The notes beneath the pieces were generated by a model, which did no database searches, was not told where the DNA came from, and was given only the letters and a program-made list of their open reading frames with translations. The position numbers were made by a program, and so were the translations under genes. From the NCBI GenBank assembly GCA_028695865.1, contig JAQVID010000264.1:1-5619 (forward strand): a stretch of 5,619 nucleotides of DNA, written 5' to 3'. Of the stretch, positions 1-5,320 are shown one piece after another. This DNA is from Thermoguttaceae bacterium (lineage in GTDB: Bacteria; Planctomycetota; Planctomycetia; Pirellulales; Thermoguttaceae). Position 1 is the first letter of the stretch; the number at the start of each line of letters is the position of its first letter.

Positions 1-2
1 AT

Positions 3-92
3 AAACCTGTATTGAACGAGACTCTGCCGGAACTTAAAAGAGGACAGCCTGTCTATTTGAGAATATCTCGCCAGGTGTCAACGTTCCGGTAA
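3..92 (+). CDS. C-terminal fragment of an upstream gene (unidentified)
   Basis: One frame is open from the left edge and ends in TAA at 90-92; the other two forward frames stop within the first five codons. The visible 29 residues begin KPVLNETLPELKRGQPVYLR and look like ordinary soluble protein sequence. No family can be recognised from so little. Its stop lies 23 nt before the ATG of the GYF_2 gene, so it is probably the preceding member of the same operon. The fragment is too short to exclude a chance open frame; the main support is its spacing and protein-like composition. Confidence 0.5.
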   Translation, partial: KPVLNETLPELKRGQPVYLRISRQVSTFR

Positions 93-115
93 CATATTGA
101 GAAAGAGAAAACAGC

Positions 116-1030
116 ATGTTATACTACGCAAAAATCCGTGGTCGAATGTGTGGACCGTTTCCCGTCGAAACCGTGCTGGAAATGATTTCACGCGGACAAG
201 TGGGACGGACCAGTCAGGTTTCGACCGATGGAATGACCTGGTGTCTGGCCGGTCAACGTGAAGACCTCTATCCTGCCGATCGTTCGACCGACGAGTCTGG
301 TCATTCATCAGAGGCGGCCGTCGGAATGCCCCTTTCGACGACGAAGCAATGGTATGTCAGTAACGACGGAAAGACGGGCACGGGTCCTTATTCGCAGCAG
401 GAAATATCTTCTTTATATCAGAAGCAGCAGTTCTATGCCGATTCGCTTGTGTGGATGGACGGCGTGAATCCGGCTCCGCTCAAGAGTTCTCCTGATTTCG
501 CGTTTTTATTCCAGGCCCCTCAAGGTGCTGCCGGGTATTCTACCGCCAGTACAATCGGATTGCAATCAGAGCCGGGTTATGGCAGCTCGGGGCAGAACGC
601 GTTCGCGCAGGAAACGGCAGCGGCAGCGAGTCCTTCCGCCGGGTTGCCTGATACCGTTATTCAGGTCTTGGCACGGCCAATCGCGTGGGTACTTACGGTC
701 AATCTGTTTTTGTCTCTGGCTGTCGTCGGGGAAGTTATATGTTATATACTTTTCATACGCATGTTGATAGAGGAGGAATTTCACAGCGGTGCGGTGGCTG
801 TTACCATTGTAGGATTGTTTGTTGTCTTTGCTTTTTCCGTTTGGATTGTCGTGGAGCATTGGCGATATTTCAATTCACTTCAAGCTTTTGGTAAAGAATC
901 AACGGCAATAAAGCTGATTGCAGTGGGGCGCCGACTCCATTCGCTTTGGCGCACCTGGTCTTTTTTTATGTTCTATCTTTTGGTTGCTTCCATTATATCT
1001 CTCATTGTTGCCGTGCTTGTCACTTCGTGA
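116..1030 (+). CDS. GYF_2 (DUF4339) domain membrane protein, two GYF_2 repeats plus three C-terminal TM helices
   Basis: A 304-aa protein of unknown precise role. Seen: two copies of the GYF_2 pattern. The first is at about residues 2-53 (YYAKIRGRMCGPFPVE, then GMTWCLAGQREDLYP) and the second at about 78-132 (WYVSNDGKTGTGPYSQQEI, then DSLVWMDGVNPAPL). A low-complexity linker rich in Gly, Ala, Ser and Gln spans about 133-180. Three hydrophobic helices follow at about 190-214, 226-247 and 281-302, with a basic amphipathic stretch (residues 260-279) between the last two. There is no signal peptide, so the GYF_2 domains should be cytoplasmic. Known: GYF_2 domains are common in bacterial membrane proteins and are thought to mediate protein contacts, by analogy with proline-binding GYF domains. 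Inferred: it may be an adaptor for the proton-channel subunit encoded 18 nt downstream. The start is supported by a purine-rich GAGAAAGAG upstream of ATG, a modest Shine-Dalgarno match. The C-terminal part resembles the small-membrane-protein style of DUF5362, unverified. Confidence 0.88.
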   Translation: MLYYAKIRGRMCGPFPVETVLEMISRGQVGRTSQVSTDGMTWCLAGQREDLYPADRSTDESGHSSEAAVGMPLSTTKQWYVSNDGKTGTGPYSQQEISSLYQKQQFYADSLVWMDGVNPAPLKSSPDFAFLFQAPQGAAGYSTASTIGLQSEPGYGSSGQNAFAQETAAAASPSAGLPDTVIQVLARPIAWVLTVNLFLSLAVVGEVICYILFIRMLIEEEFHSGAVAVTIVGLFVVFAFSVWIVVEHWRYFNSLQAFGKESTAIKLIAVGRRLHSLWRTWSFFMFYLLVASIISLIVAVLVTS

Positions 1031-1048
1031 TTGTCAGGATATTATATT

Positions 1049-1918
1049 ATGAACAAGATTCCTCCCGTTTATGTTGAAGAAAACCAGTATCCCCTTTCCT
1101 GGGAAAGAAACGATATAGAGCAAAAAATTGGTTTAGGCGGCGGACGGTATACAACGGTCAGTATGCCGCTGACGTTATTCATGTCGTTGATTGCCACGGT
1201 CATTTTTTACGCCATTGTCTTTGCCATACCGGCCAATTGGTTTGTCGATATGTTTACTCAGCGGGGGATAACGCCGTATCCTACTGTTTTTCTCGGCTTT
1301 TGGACCGCGTTTATTCTCTTGATCAAACAAAAAAAAGTCCGGCACCAGCGAACGACGCTTGGCTACTCCATTCTGCCGGCTTCCCGGGACTTTGTTCTGA
1401 CCCCGCTGACCGTGGACGTCGTTCTGAAGAAAATACATGAAATTGCCGAGAACCCCGGCGATTTCGTCTTGTATCACCGGATCATGTTGACTCTTTCAAA
1501 CTTGCGAAACATCGGTAAAGTTTCGGATGTTGATAATCTTTTGCGTTCCCAGGCGGAGCAGGACGAAAACACGATGGAAACAAGTTATACCATGCTCAAC
1601 GGTTTTTTATGGGCCATTCCGATTCTGGGGTTCGTTGGAACTGTCTTGGGCCTTTCGTCGGCTATTGGCAACTTCGGCAGCGTTTTGACCACCGAAGCCG
1701 ATTTGTCCCAACTCATTCCCACCCTGAAACTGGTGACCGGCGGTCTTTCAACGGCGTTCGAGACCACACTCATCGCGCTGGTTATTGCCCTCTTTTTGCA
1801 GCTCTATGCCACGGGTGTTAAAAAGTCTGAAGAGGAATTCCTTGATGAGTGCTCCGAATACTGCTCCGTGAACATTGTCTCGCGTTTGCGTATGGACTAT
1901 GGCGACCGCGCCGATTGA
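1049..1918 (+). CDS. MotA/TolQ/ExbB-type proton channel family protein
   Basis: A 289-aa inner-membrane protein of the family whose members use the proton gradient to drive work across the envelope (flagellar stators, TonB and Tol systems). Seen: TM helices at about residues 41-60 and 77-92, a cytoplasmic region of about 90 residues, then the diagnostic pair. TM3 is at 183-206 (IPILGFVGTVLGLSSAI) and TM4 at 230-254 (TGGLSTAFETTLIALVIAL), with Thr198 and Thr239/Thr240 where channel-lining threonines usually lie. The C-terminal tail is acidic. The start is set at ATG 1049, preceded by AGGA at 1036-1039 with 9 nt spacing. A TTG at 1031, abutting the previous stop, would add six residues but has no ribosome binding site of its own. 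The gene is translationally close to the GYF_2 gene. Odd point: no ExbD/TolR/MotB-like partner follows, so it may lie upstream of the window or elsewhere. Which subfamily this is cannot be decided here. Confidence 0.9.
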   Translation: MNKIPPVYVEENQYPLSWERNDIEQKIGLGGGRYTTVSMPLTLFMSLIATVIFYAIVFAIPANWFVDMFTQRGITPYPTVFLGFWTAFILLIKQKKVRHQRTTLGYSILPASRDFVLTPLTVDVVLKKIHEIAENPGDFVLYHRIMLTLSNLRNIGKVSDVDNLLRSQAEQDENTMETSYTMLNGFLWAIPILGFVGTVLGLSSAIGNFGSVLTTEADLSQLIPTLKLVTGGLSTAFETTLIALVIALFLQLYATGVKKSEEEFLDECSEYCSVNIVSRLRMDYGDRAD

Positions 1919-1956
1919 CCACGCGGCCGATTCTTTAGCTTTGGCGGTGTCTCCCC

Positions 1957-1987
1957 GTCTGCCTTCCGAAAAACGGGAAATTCAGAC
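1957..1987 (+). terminator. Weak hairpin between convergent genes
   Basis: GTCTG (1957-1961) pairs with CAGAC (1983-1987), and inside it TTCCG pairs imperfectly with CGGGAA around an AAAAA loop. It lies 39 nt after the proton-channel stop, in the 116-bp gap between convergent genes. No T-tract follows, so it could at best be a non-canonical or bidirectional terminator. Confidence 0.25.
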
Positions 1988-2000
1988 CGCGACACGAAAA

Positions 2001-2026
2001 GCAAGACGAAGCAAGACGAAGCAAGA
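2001..2026. repeat. Short tandem repeat, 10-bp unit GCAAGACGAA
   Basis: Two exact copies of GCAAGACGAA (2001-2010, 2011-2020) are followed by a partial third, GCAAGA (2021-2026). They lie in the convergent intergenic gap, 8 bp before the rubrerythrin stop codon. The unit is too short to imply function and probably reflects replication slippage. Confidence 0.7.
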
Positions 2027-2034
2027 GAGTGTGT

Positions 2035-2616
2035 TCAATCAATGTTCGGCGGCACGACAAAAAAGTGTCCCTGCGGGTGCATGCACAGCGGACAGATATC
2101 CGGCGCGAAGCGGCCTTTGTGCGTGTAGCCGCAAACCTGGCATTGCCATAGTACTTCGTCTTCGCACTGGAAAACGCTTCGGTTCTTGAAGTAATTCAGA
2201 TAGTAGTCGAATCGTTTTTTGTGTGCTTCTTCCGCAATGCAGATATTGGCATAGAGCTCGGCAATGGCCGGGAAATGCTCCTCCTGCGCGATTTGGGCGA
2301 ACCGGGGATAGATTTCCGAAAACTCCATAAGCTCCTGATCGGAGGCGTAGCCAAGATTCTGCGTTGTACTGCCCGCGGCCCCCGCAACGAATTTGTCGCC
2401 GCAGACGCAGAGCGTTCCTCCTTCGAGAAGCTCGTAAAATTTCTCGCCGTGCATTTGCTCCTGGCTGGCCGTGAGGGCAAAAACTTCGGCAACCTCAATA
2501 TAGCCCTGTTTGCGCGCGTGCTTGGAATAAAACGTGTACCGATTCCGCGCGTTGGATTCGTACGCAAAAGAGATCATAACATTCTTTTCTGTTTCGGTTC
2601 CTTTGATAAGAGGCAT
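2035..2616 (-). CDS. rbr: Rubrerythrin (diiron peroxidase with rubredoxin-like domain)
   Basis: A 193-aa cytoplasmic protein. Known: rubrerythrins reduce hydrogen peroxide to water, taking electrons through their rubredoxin-type iron site, and protect anaerobes and microaerophiles. Seen: a ferritin-like four-helix domain (about 1-145) with the expected ligands Glu20, Glu53 with His56 (EQMH), Glu95, Glu98, and Glu129 with His132 (EEAH). A C-terminal rubredoxin-like domain follows, with Cys159-x2-Cys162-Gly-Tyr and Cys175-x2-Cys178. Length and domain order are normal for classical rubrerythrin. Odd: the interhelix loop contains an extra CVCG (Cys70, Cys72), not part of either iron site. The start is fixed at ATG 2616 by the well-placed AAGGAA at 2623-2628 (6 nt spacing) and by homology: the sequence begins MPLIKGTETEKN, as in the family. 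The frame stays open another 146 codons upstream, but that sequence is not protein-like and runs into the repeat element. Transcribed alone, convergent with the proton-channel operon. Confidence 0.95.
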   Translation of the reverse strand: MPLIKGTETEKNVMISFAYESNARNRYTFYSKHARKQGYIEVAEVFALTASQEQMHGEKFYELLEGGTLCVCGDKFVAGAAGSTTQNLGYASDQELMEFSEIYPRFAQIAQEEHFPAIAELYANICIAEEAHKKRFDYYLNYFKNRSVFQCEDEVLWQCQVCGYTHKGRFAPDICPLCMHPQGHFFVVPPNID

Positions 2617-2832
2617 ATAAAATTCCTTGTGGTGGTGCGATTTATATCGCGGATACTCAATACATTTTGACGAACAATGGCCTTGTCCCAGACCGTGTTT
2701 CTGTGAATATGCCCCTTGATTGTGCCCTGTTGCGCCAAGGTGTAAAACTTTCAGGCGATCGCGTGACCGTTTGCGGTAAGTAATCTGAACCCACGATTTC
2801 CGAATTTTCAAACGGCATGAGTTTACAGACGC
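2617..2832. other. Rubrerythrin upstream intergenic region
   Basis: Apart from the ribosome binding site and the inverted repeat next to the rubrerythrin start, no gene is seen here. A perfect 7-bp inverted repeat, CCGTTTG (2767-2773) and CAAACGG (2809-2815), spans 35 bp and may be a cruciform or hairpin. An 8-bp palindrome GCGATCGC lies at 2755-2762. No convincing minus-strand sigma70 promoter with both boxes was found, although AT-rich stretches exist between 2641 and 2680. The open frames that cross this stretch lack protein-like composition. Confidence 0.4.
2637..2650. promoter_or_regulatory. Candidate operator: inverted repeat GCGAT-TTAT-ATCGC
   Basis: A perfect 5-bp inverted repeat with a 4-bp AT-rich centre lies 20 bp upstream of the rubrerythrin ATG, just outside its ribosome binding site. 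Its position suits a repressor site or a leader hairpin. It does not match the classical PerR/Fur box, and no regulator can be named. Chance occurrence is quite possible. Confidence 0.3.
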
Positions 2833-3164
2833 CCGAAAATGTCCATTCACGAACGATTTTGTAACCACGGATATCACGGATGAACACAGATGATTTTCTG
2901 TGATTATTTTGTCACGCAAAGCCGCAGAGACGCCAAGGGCGTTACCACGCCATTGATTACATTTGTCCTTTGCCTGCTGCTTTAAGAAAGGAAAGAAACA
3001 ATAGATCTTTTTCTCCTTCTCTTTGCGGCTAGCGTACCTTTGCGTGAAGTACATTTTAAAAAAGATAAATCATGAAGTTGGTGTTATCAAAAGACTATCC
3101 GTGACTATCCGTGTTATCCGTGGTTTCACTTTATATCCGTGAACGGGTACTCCGAAAATATCCA
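2833..3164. mobile_element. Palindromic MITE-like intergenic element with flanking direct repeat
   Basis: The boundaries are a 13-bp direct repeat with one mismatch: CCGAAAATGTCCA (2833-2845) and CCGAAAATATCCA (3152-3164). Immediately inside the left copy is TTCACG (2846-2851), matched in inverted orientation by CGTGAA (3138-3143). Next come AACCACGGATATCACGG (2863-2879) and the inverse of 3109-3125 (16 of 17 bases). Further in, TCACGCAAAG (2912-2921) and CCGCAGAGAC (2922-2931) are matched by the inverse of 3021-3048, where the two blocks are separated by an extra 9 bp. A local hairpin CACAGA/TCTGTG lies at 2885-2902. No transposase or other ORF is inside. The layout (long imperfect terminal inverted repeats, short length, no coding, flanking direct repeat) is that expected of a non-autonomous insertion. 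Iterated CACGGAT and TTTGCG-type motifs are, as I recall, common in intergenic repeats of several environmental bacterial lineages. The mobile origin is inferred; the symmetry is directly seen. Confidence 0.6.
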
Positions 3165-3258
3165 CGCGGTTCCTGGTTGGTTTGCAAGCGATTCCGCAGG
3201 GGGTATACCGGCGTGAGCCTGTGGGGCAATGCCCTTGAGACGAAAACAGTTGCAAGTC

Positions 3259-3286
3259 TTGACAAGGGTCGGGTAATATCGATAAT
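3259..3286 (+). promoter_or_regulatory. Sigma70-type promoter for the glycosidase gene
   Basis: A perfect -35 box TTGACA (3259-3264) is followed after 16 bp by GATAAT (3281-3286), one mismatch from TATAAT. Transcription would begin near 3293, giving a leader of roughly 270 nt before the ATG at 3561. It is the best promoter match seen on the plus strand of this intergenic region. It lies just outside the palindromic element, so the element need not disturb it. Confidence 0.6.
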
Positions 3287-3315
3287 GATGTTTACGATGT
3301 TGCAACAGGAAAAAC

Positions 3316-3375
3316 GTGAAAAGGCCGTCAGCGGGTGCCCTGTTTGTCGACCGCGAAACAGTGTTTTGTTTTCAC
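3316..3375 (+). promoter_or_regulatory. Nested stem structure in the glycosidase mRNA leader
   Basis: Outer stem GTGAAAA (3316-3322) pairs with TTTTCAC (3369-3375), both exact. Inner stem CTGTTT (3340-3345) pairs with AAACAG (3356-3361) around a 10-nt loop. A further small hairpin ACCAG-TAC-CTGGT (3374-3386) overlaps the end of the outer stem by two bases, so the two compete at their edge. No known riboswitch class is recognised. Confidence 0.35.
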
Positions 3376-3425
3376 CAGTACCTGGTTACACAAACAAACA
3401 GCAGTGGTATTTTGTTCGCTCAACA

Positions 3426-3473
3426 AGACGCGGGTGTCTGTTTAAGAAGGATGCGGACGAGACATCCGCGTTT
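3426..3473 (+). promoter_or_regulatory. Strong 14-bp stem-loop in the glycosidase mRNA leader
   Basis: AAGACGCGGGTGTCT-type left arm (3426-3439) pairs base for base with 3460-3473, AGACATCCGCGTTT, allowing two G-U pairs and no bulge; the loop is 20 nt. Part of the right arm can instead pair with the loop (GGATG 3449-3453 with CATCC 3463-3467, or GCGGA 3453-3457 with TCCGC 3465-3469), giving alternative folds. No T-tract follows, so it is not a simple intrinsic terminator. It lies 87 nt before the start codon and could affect mRNA stability or bind a regulator. Confidence 0.5.
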
Positions 3474-3560
3474 GCGTGCCTGTCTGTTCCCGGCCCCGTT
3501 TCCTGTTTGTTCCCCCCCCGGAAAAAATGTTTTGAGATCGCGGATCAGGAGAGATTACCC

Positions 3561-4994
3561 ATGAAACAAACGTGTTCCTTTATCCTTTTCGTATTCCTTT
3601 GTGTTGCGGCCGTATCAAGTACCTTCGCGGCGGGAAAGCCGGAATTTATTCGAGTCAGCAAAGAGAATCCCGCGTATTTCGAGTATGGTGATGGAACTCC
3701 TTATATTCCCATCGGCGTTAATCTTTGCATACTCCGTGAGTACAATGCCGATGGCGTCATGGAGTTCATCGATGATGAAGCTCGCGGACTGGCCAAGATG
3801 GAATTTTATTTTCAGCAGCTTGCGAAAAACGGCGGGAACTACTGCCGTATTTGGCTCGGGAGCAAGTTCTTCGAAATTGAACGAACTTCGCCCGGCAAGT
3901 ACGAAGAGGCGTATATTCAGCGATTTGCGAAAGTCCTGAAACTTGCGGAAAAATACGATATTCGCCTCAAACTTTGTATTGAGCATTATCGAACCGTCAA
4001 ACCAGGCGGTAAGGTCGGTAGTGAGATTTTTCTGCGAAACGCTTATGTAACCGATCCTCCGCTGAGTATGAAAAAGTTCATGGATTCGCCCGCGTTCGAT
4101 CAGTATTATCTGAACCGCTGCAAGGTTTTTGCCGAGCGATTCAGCGACAATCCTTATGTTTTCGCCTGGGAACTTTGGAATGAAGTCAACTGCATTCCGA
4201 ACTTCATTGACTGGACGGCTGAAATGCTTCCGCGGGTCCACAAGATGTTTCCCAAACAGATGGTTATTCAGTCGCTTGGAAGTTACGATAAGGCCAAATA
4301 TATCGACATGTATCGTAAAATCGTGACGATGAAAGACAACGATATCGCGCAGGTTCATCGTTATCTTGATCCCGGGGCACAGCTCGATGTCTGCCGCGGT
4401 CCGATGGATAGCCTTGCCGCCGACATGACGGCCTCTTTACTCAAAATGAATCCGGGAAAACCGGTCCTTACAGCCGAGATGGGCGCCGTCCAATGGCGGC
4501 ACGCGGGCCCCTCGGAACTGTATGATCTTGACCACGAGGGTATTCTGCTGCACGACGTTCTCTTTACCCCATTCTTCTGCGGCGCGGCGGGAAGCGGCCA
4601 CTGCTGGCACTGGTATCGATACATTGAAAAGCAGAATCTCTGGTGGCACATTGGCCGTTTTTCCAAAGCGATTGCGGGTGTCAATCCTATCAAGGAACGA
4701 TTCGAACCGTTTCAAAACAAATACGATTTCTACAAGATTTACGGGTTGAAAGGCAAGACGGTGTCGCTCTTGTGGTTACGCAGTCAGAAAGACAACTGGA
4801 AGACTGAACTCATCGAAAAGAAAAAACCGGAGACGTTCCGTAATTTCGACGTTGACATTACCGGTTTGCCCCGTCCAAAAAATACGGCTGTTCTGTACGA
4901 TCCGTGGACCGATACGGAAACGCCGCTCAAAATCGTGGACGGTAAAGTGCGTGTACCTCAAATGACCCGTTCGACCGTCCTTCGCGTTCAGTAG
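3561..4994 (+). CDS. Secreted GH5-like (clan GH-A) glycoside hydrolase
   Basis: A 477-aa exported hydrolase with a retaining TIM-barrel fold. Seen: signal peptide MKQTCSFILFVFLCVAAVSS with likely cleavage near residues 23-24 (TFAA). The barrel starts with a conserved strand (YIPIGVNL, about 48-55), followed by CRIW with Arg96. The acid/base motif is FAWELWNEVN, with Asn207-Glu208. VHRY with His266 and the nucleophile motif PVLTAEMGA with Glu306 follow, then an aromatic GHCWHWYRY segment (346-354) that probably lines the -1 site. This order matches clan GH-A, GH5 type. A C-terminal beta-rich domain (about 375-477) ends in YDPWTDTETPL and VRVPQMTRSTVLRV, similar in style to the small beta-sandwich after DUF4038/GH5-like barrels (PF12904-like). 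Substrate cannot be read; beta-mannan, beta-glucan or a glycan decoration are possible. Start: ATG 3561 has AGGAG at 3547-3551 and begins the signal peptide. The frame is open 150 codons further upstream, but that part is leader and repeat DNA. Confidence 0.88.
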   Translation: MKQTCSFILFVFLCVAAVSSTFAAGKPEFIRVSKENPAYFEYGDGTPYIPIGVNLCILREYNADGVMEFIDDEARGLAKMEFYFQQLAKNGGNYCRIWLGSKFFEIERTSPGKYEEAYIQRFAKVLKLAEKYDIRLKLCIEHYRTVKPGGKVGSEIFLRNAYVTDPPLSMKKFMDSPAFDQYYLNRCKVFAERFSDNPYVFAWELWNEVNCIPNFIDWTAEMLPRVHKMFPKQMVIQSLGSYDKAKYIDMYRKIVTMKDNDIAQVHRYLDPGAQLDVCRGPMDSLAADMTASLLKMNPGKPVLTAEMGAVQWRHAGPSELYDLDHEGILLHDVLFTPFFCGAAGSGHCWHWYRYIEKQNLWWHIGRFSKAIAGVNPIKERFEPFQNKYDFYKIYGLKGKTVSLLWLRSQKDNWKTELIEKKKPETFRNFDVDITGLPRPKNTAVLYDPWTDTETPLKIVDGKVRVPQMTRSTVLRVQ

Positions 4995-5062
4995 CGTTTT
5001 ATTCAACAGAGTTTTTGGAACGGTTCGCACGCAATATTGCCTTGCCGTGATTTTGTCTTGCG

Positions 5063-5080
5063 TAAAAAACAAACGTTTGT
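5063..5080 (-). terminator. Weak terminator candidate for the right-edge minus-strand gene
   Basis: Read on the minus strand, the palindrome ACAAACGTTTGT (5069-5080) is followed by a run of T (complement of 5064-5068). The stem is short and AT-rich, and it lies about 240 bp beyond the stop codon, so it is a weak candidate. Confidence 0.2.
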
Positions 5081-5133
5081 CCCGCGGTGATGGGCGATGT
5101 GCCCGTAAACGGTTGCGATTTATCTTCGTATTC

Positions 5134-5216
5134 GCAGGTGGTGAAAGCAGGTGATGAAAGCGGATGATGAAAACAGGAGATGAAAGCAGGTGATGAAAGC
5201 AGGTGATGAAAGCAGG
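5134..5216. repeat. 13-bp tandem repeat, six copies (unit GCAGGTGATGAAA)
   Basis: Six consecutive 13-bp units run from 5134 to 5211, followed by a partial GCAGG (5212-5216). Units 2, 5 and 6 are exact. Unit 1 differs at one base (GGTG), unit 3 reads GCGGATGATGAAA and unit 4 reads ACAGGAGATGAAA. The unit is not a multiple of three and lies between convergent genes, so it is non-coding. It is a small minisatellite, likely to vary in copy number between strains. Confidence 0.92.
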
Positions 5217-5320
5217 ACAGACGCGGTGTGTTCGCGTCGTGGTCCTGCCAAATGTTAAACGCCTTTCCCCTTGGAGAGATCACGCGGCTTGATCAGCGAC
5301 ACCTTGTGTGCCGGTAGTGA

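Larger units (their letters stand above)
4995..5320. other. Convergent intergenic region with repeats
   Basis: No gene is supported. The region holds an inverted repeat ACGCAA (5029-5034) with TTGCGT (5058-5063), a 12-bp palindrome at 5069-5080, a small GGGC-GATGT-GCCC hairpin (5092-5104), the 13-bp tandem repeat, and GATCA/TGATC (5278-5294). The open minus-strand frame across it translates the tandem repeat into Ser/His/Phe-rich low-complexity sequence and is not credible. No clear T-tailed terminator for the glycosidase gene was found. Confidence 0.5.

Noticed and set aside
1875..2189. 104-codon plus-strand frame across the convergent gap
   Set aside because: It overlaps the ends of two real genes in other frames and translates the 10-bp tandem repeat into Arg/Lys/Ser low-complexity sequence.
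2221..2670. 149-codon open frame antisense to rubrerythrin
   Set aside because: It is a shadow of a well-supported gene in the opposite strand, with no ribosome binding site or recognisable domain.
2755..2762. GCGATCGC (HIP1-like octamer)
   Set aside because: A single copy; HIP1 is notable only when highly iterated.
2617..3054. N-terminal extension of the rubrerythrin frame (146 codons)
   Set aside because: The family begins at residue MPLIKGTETEKN, with AAGGAA correctly spaced. The extension reads through repeat DNA as Lys/Arg/Ser-rich low-complexity sequence.
3111..3560. N-terminal extension of the glycosidase reading frame (150 codons)
   Set aside because: A signal peptide and a good Shine-Dalgarno mark ATG 3561. 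The extension begins inside the palindromic element, contains a strong promoter and stem-loops, and has no protein-like pattern.
3571..3602. Lipobox for the glycosidase
   Set aside because: Cys14 is preceded by VFL, which lacks the small residue needed at -1, and a conventional signal peptidase I site lies further on.
3615..4358. 247-codon open frame antisense to the glycosidase
   Set aside because: It overlaps the catalytic-domain coding sequence; its length is explained by codon bias of the real gene.
5134..5216. CRISPR array
   Set aside because: The units are only 13 bp and directly abutting, with no spacers, and no cas genes are nearby.
4999..5283. 94-codon minus-strand frame over the 13-bp repeat
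   Set aside because: The middle of it is simply the repeat translated in shifting frames; no domain or start signal.
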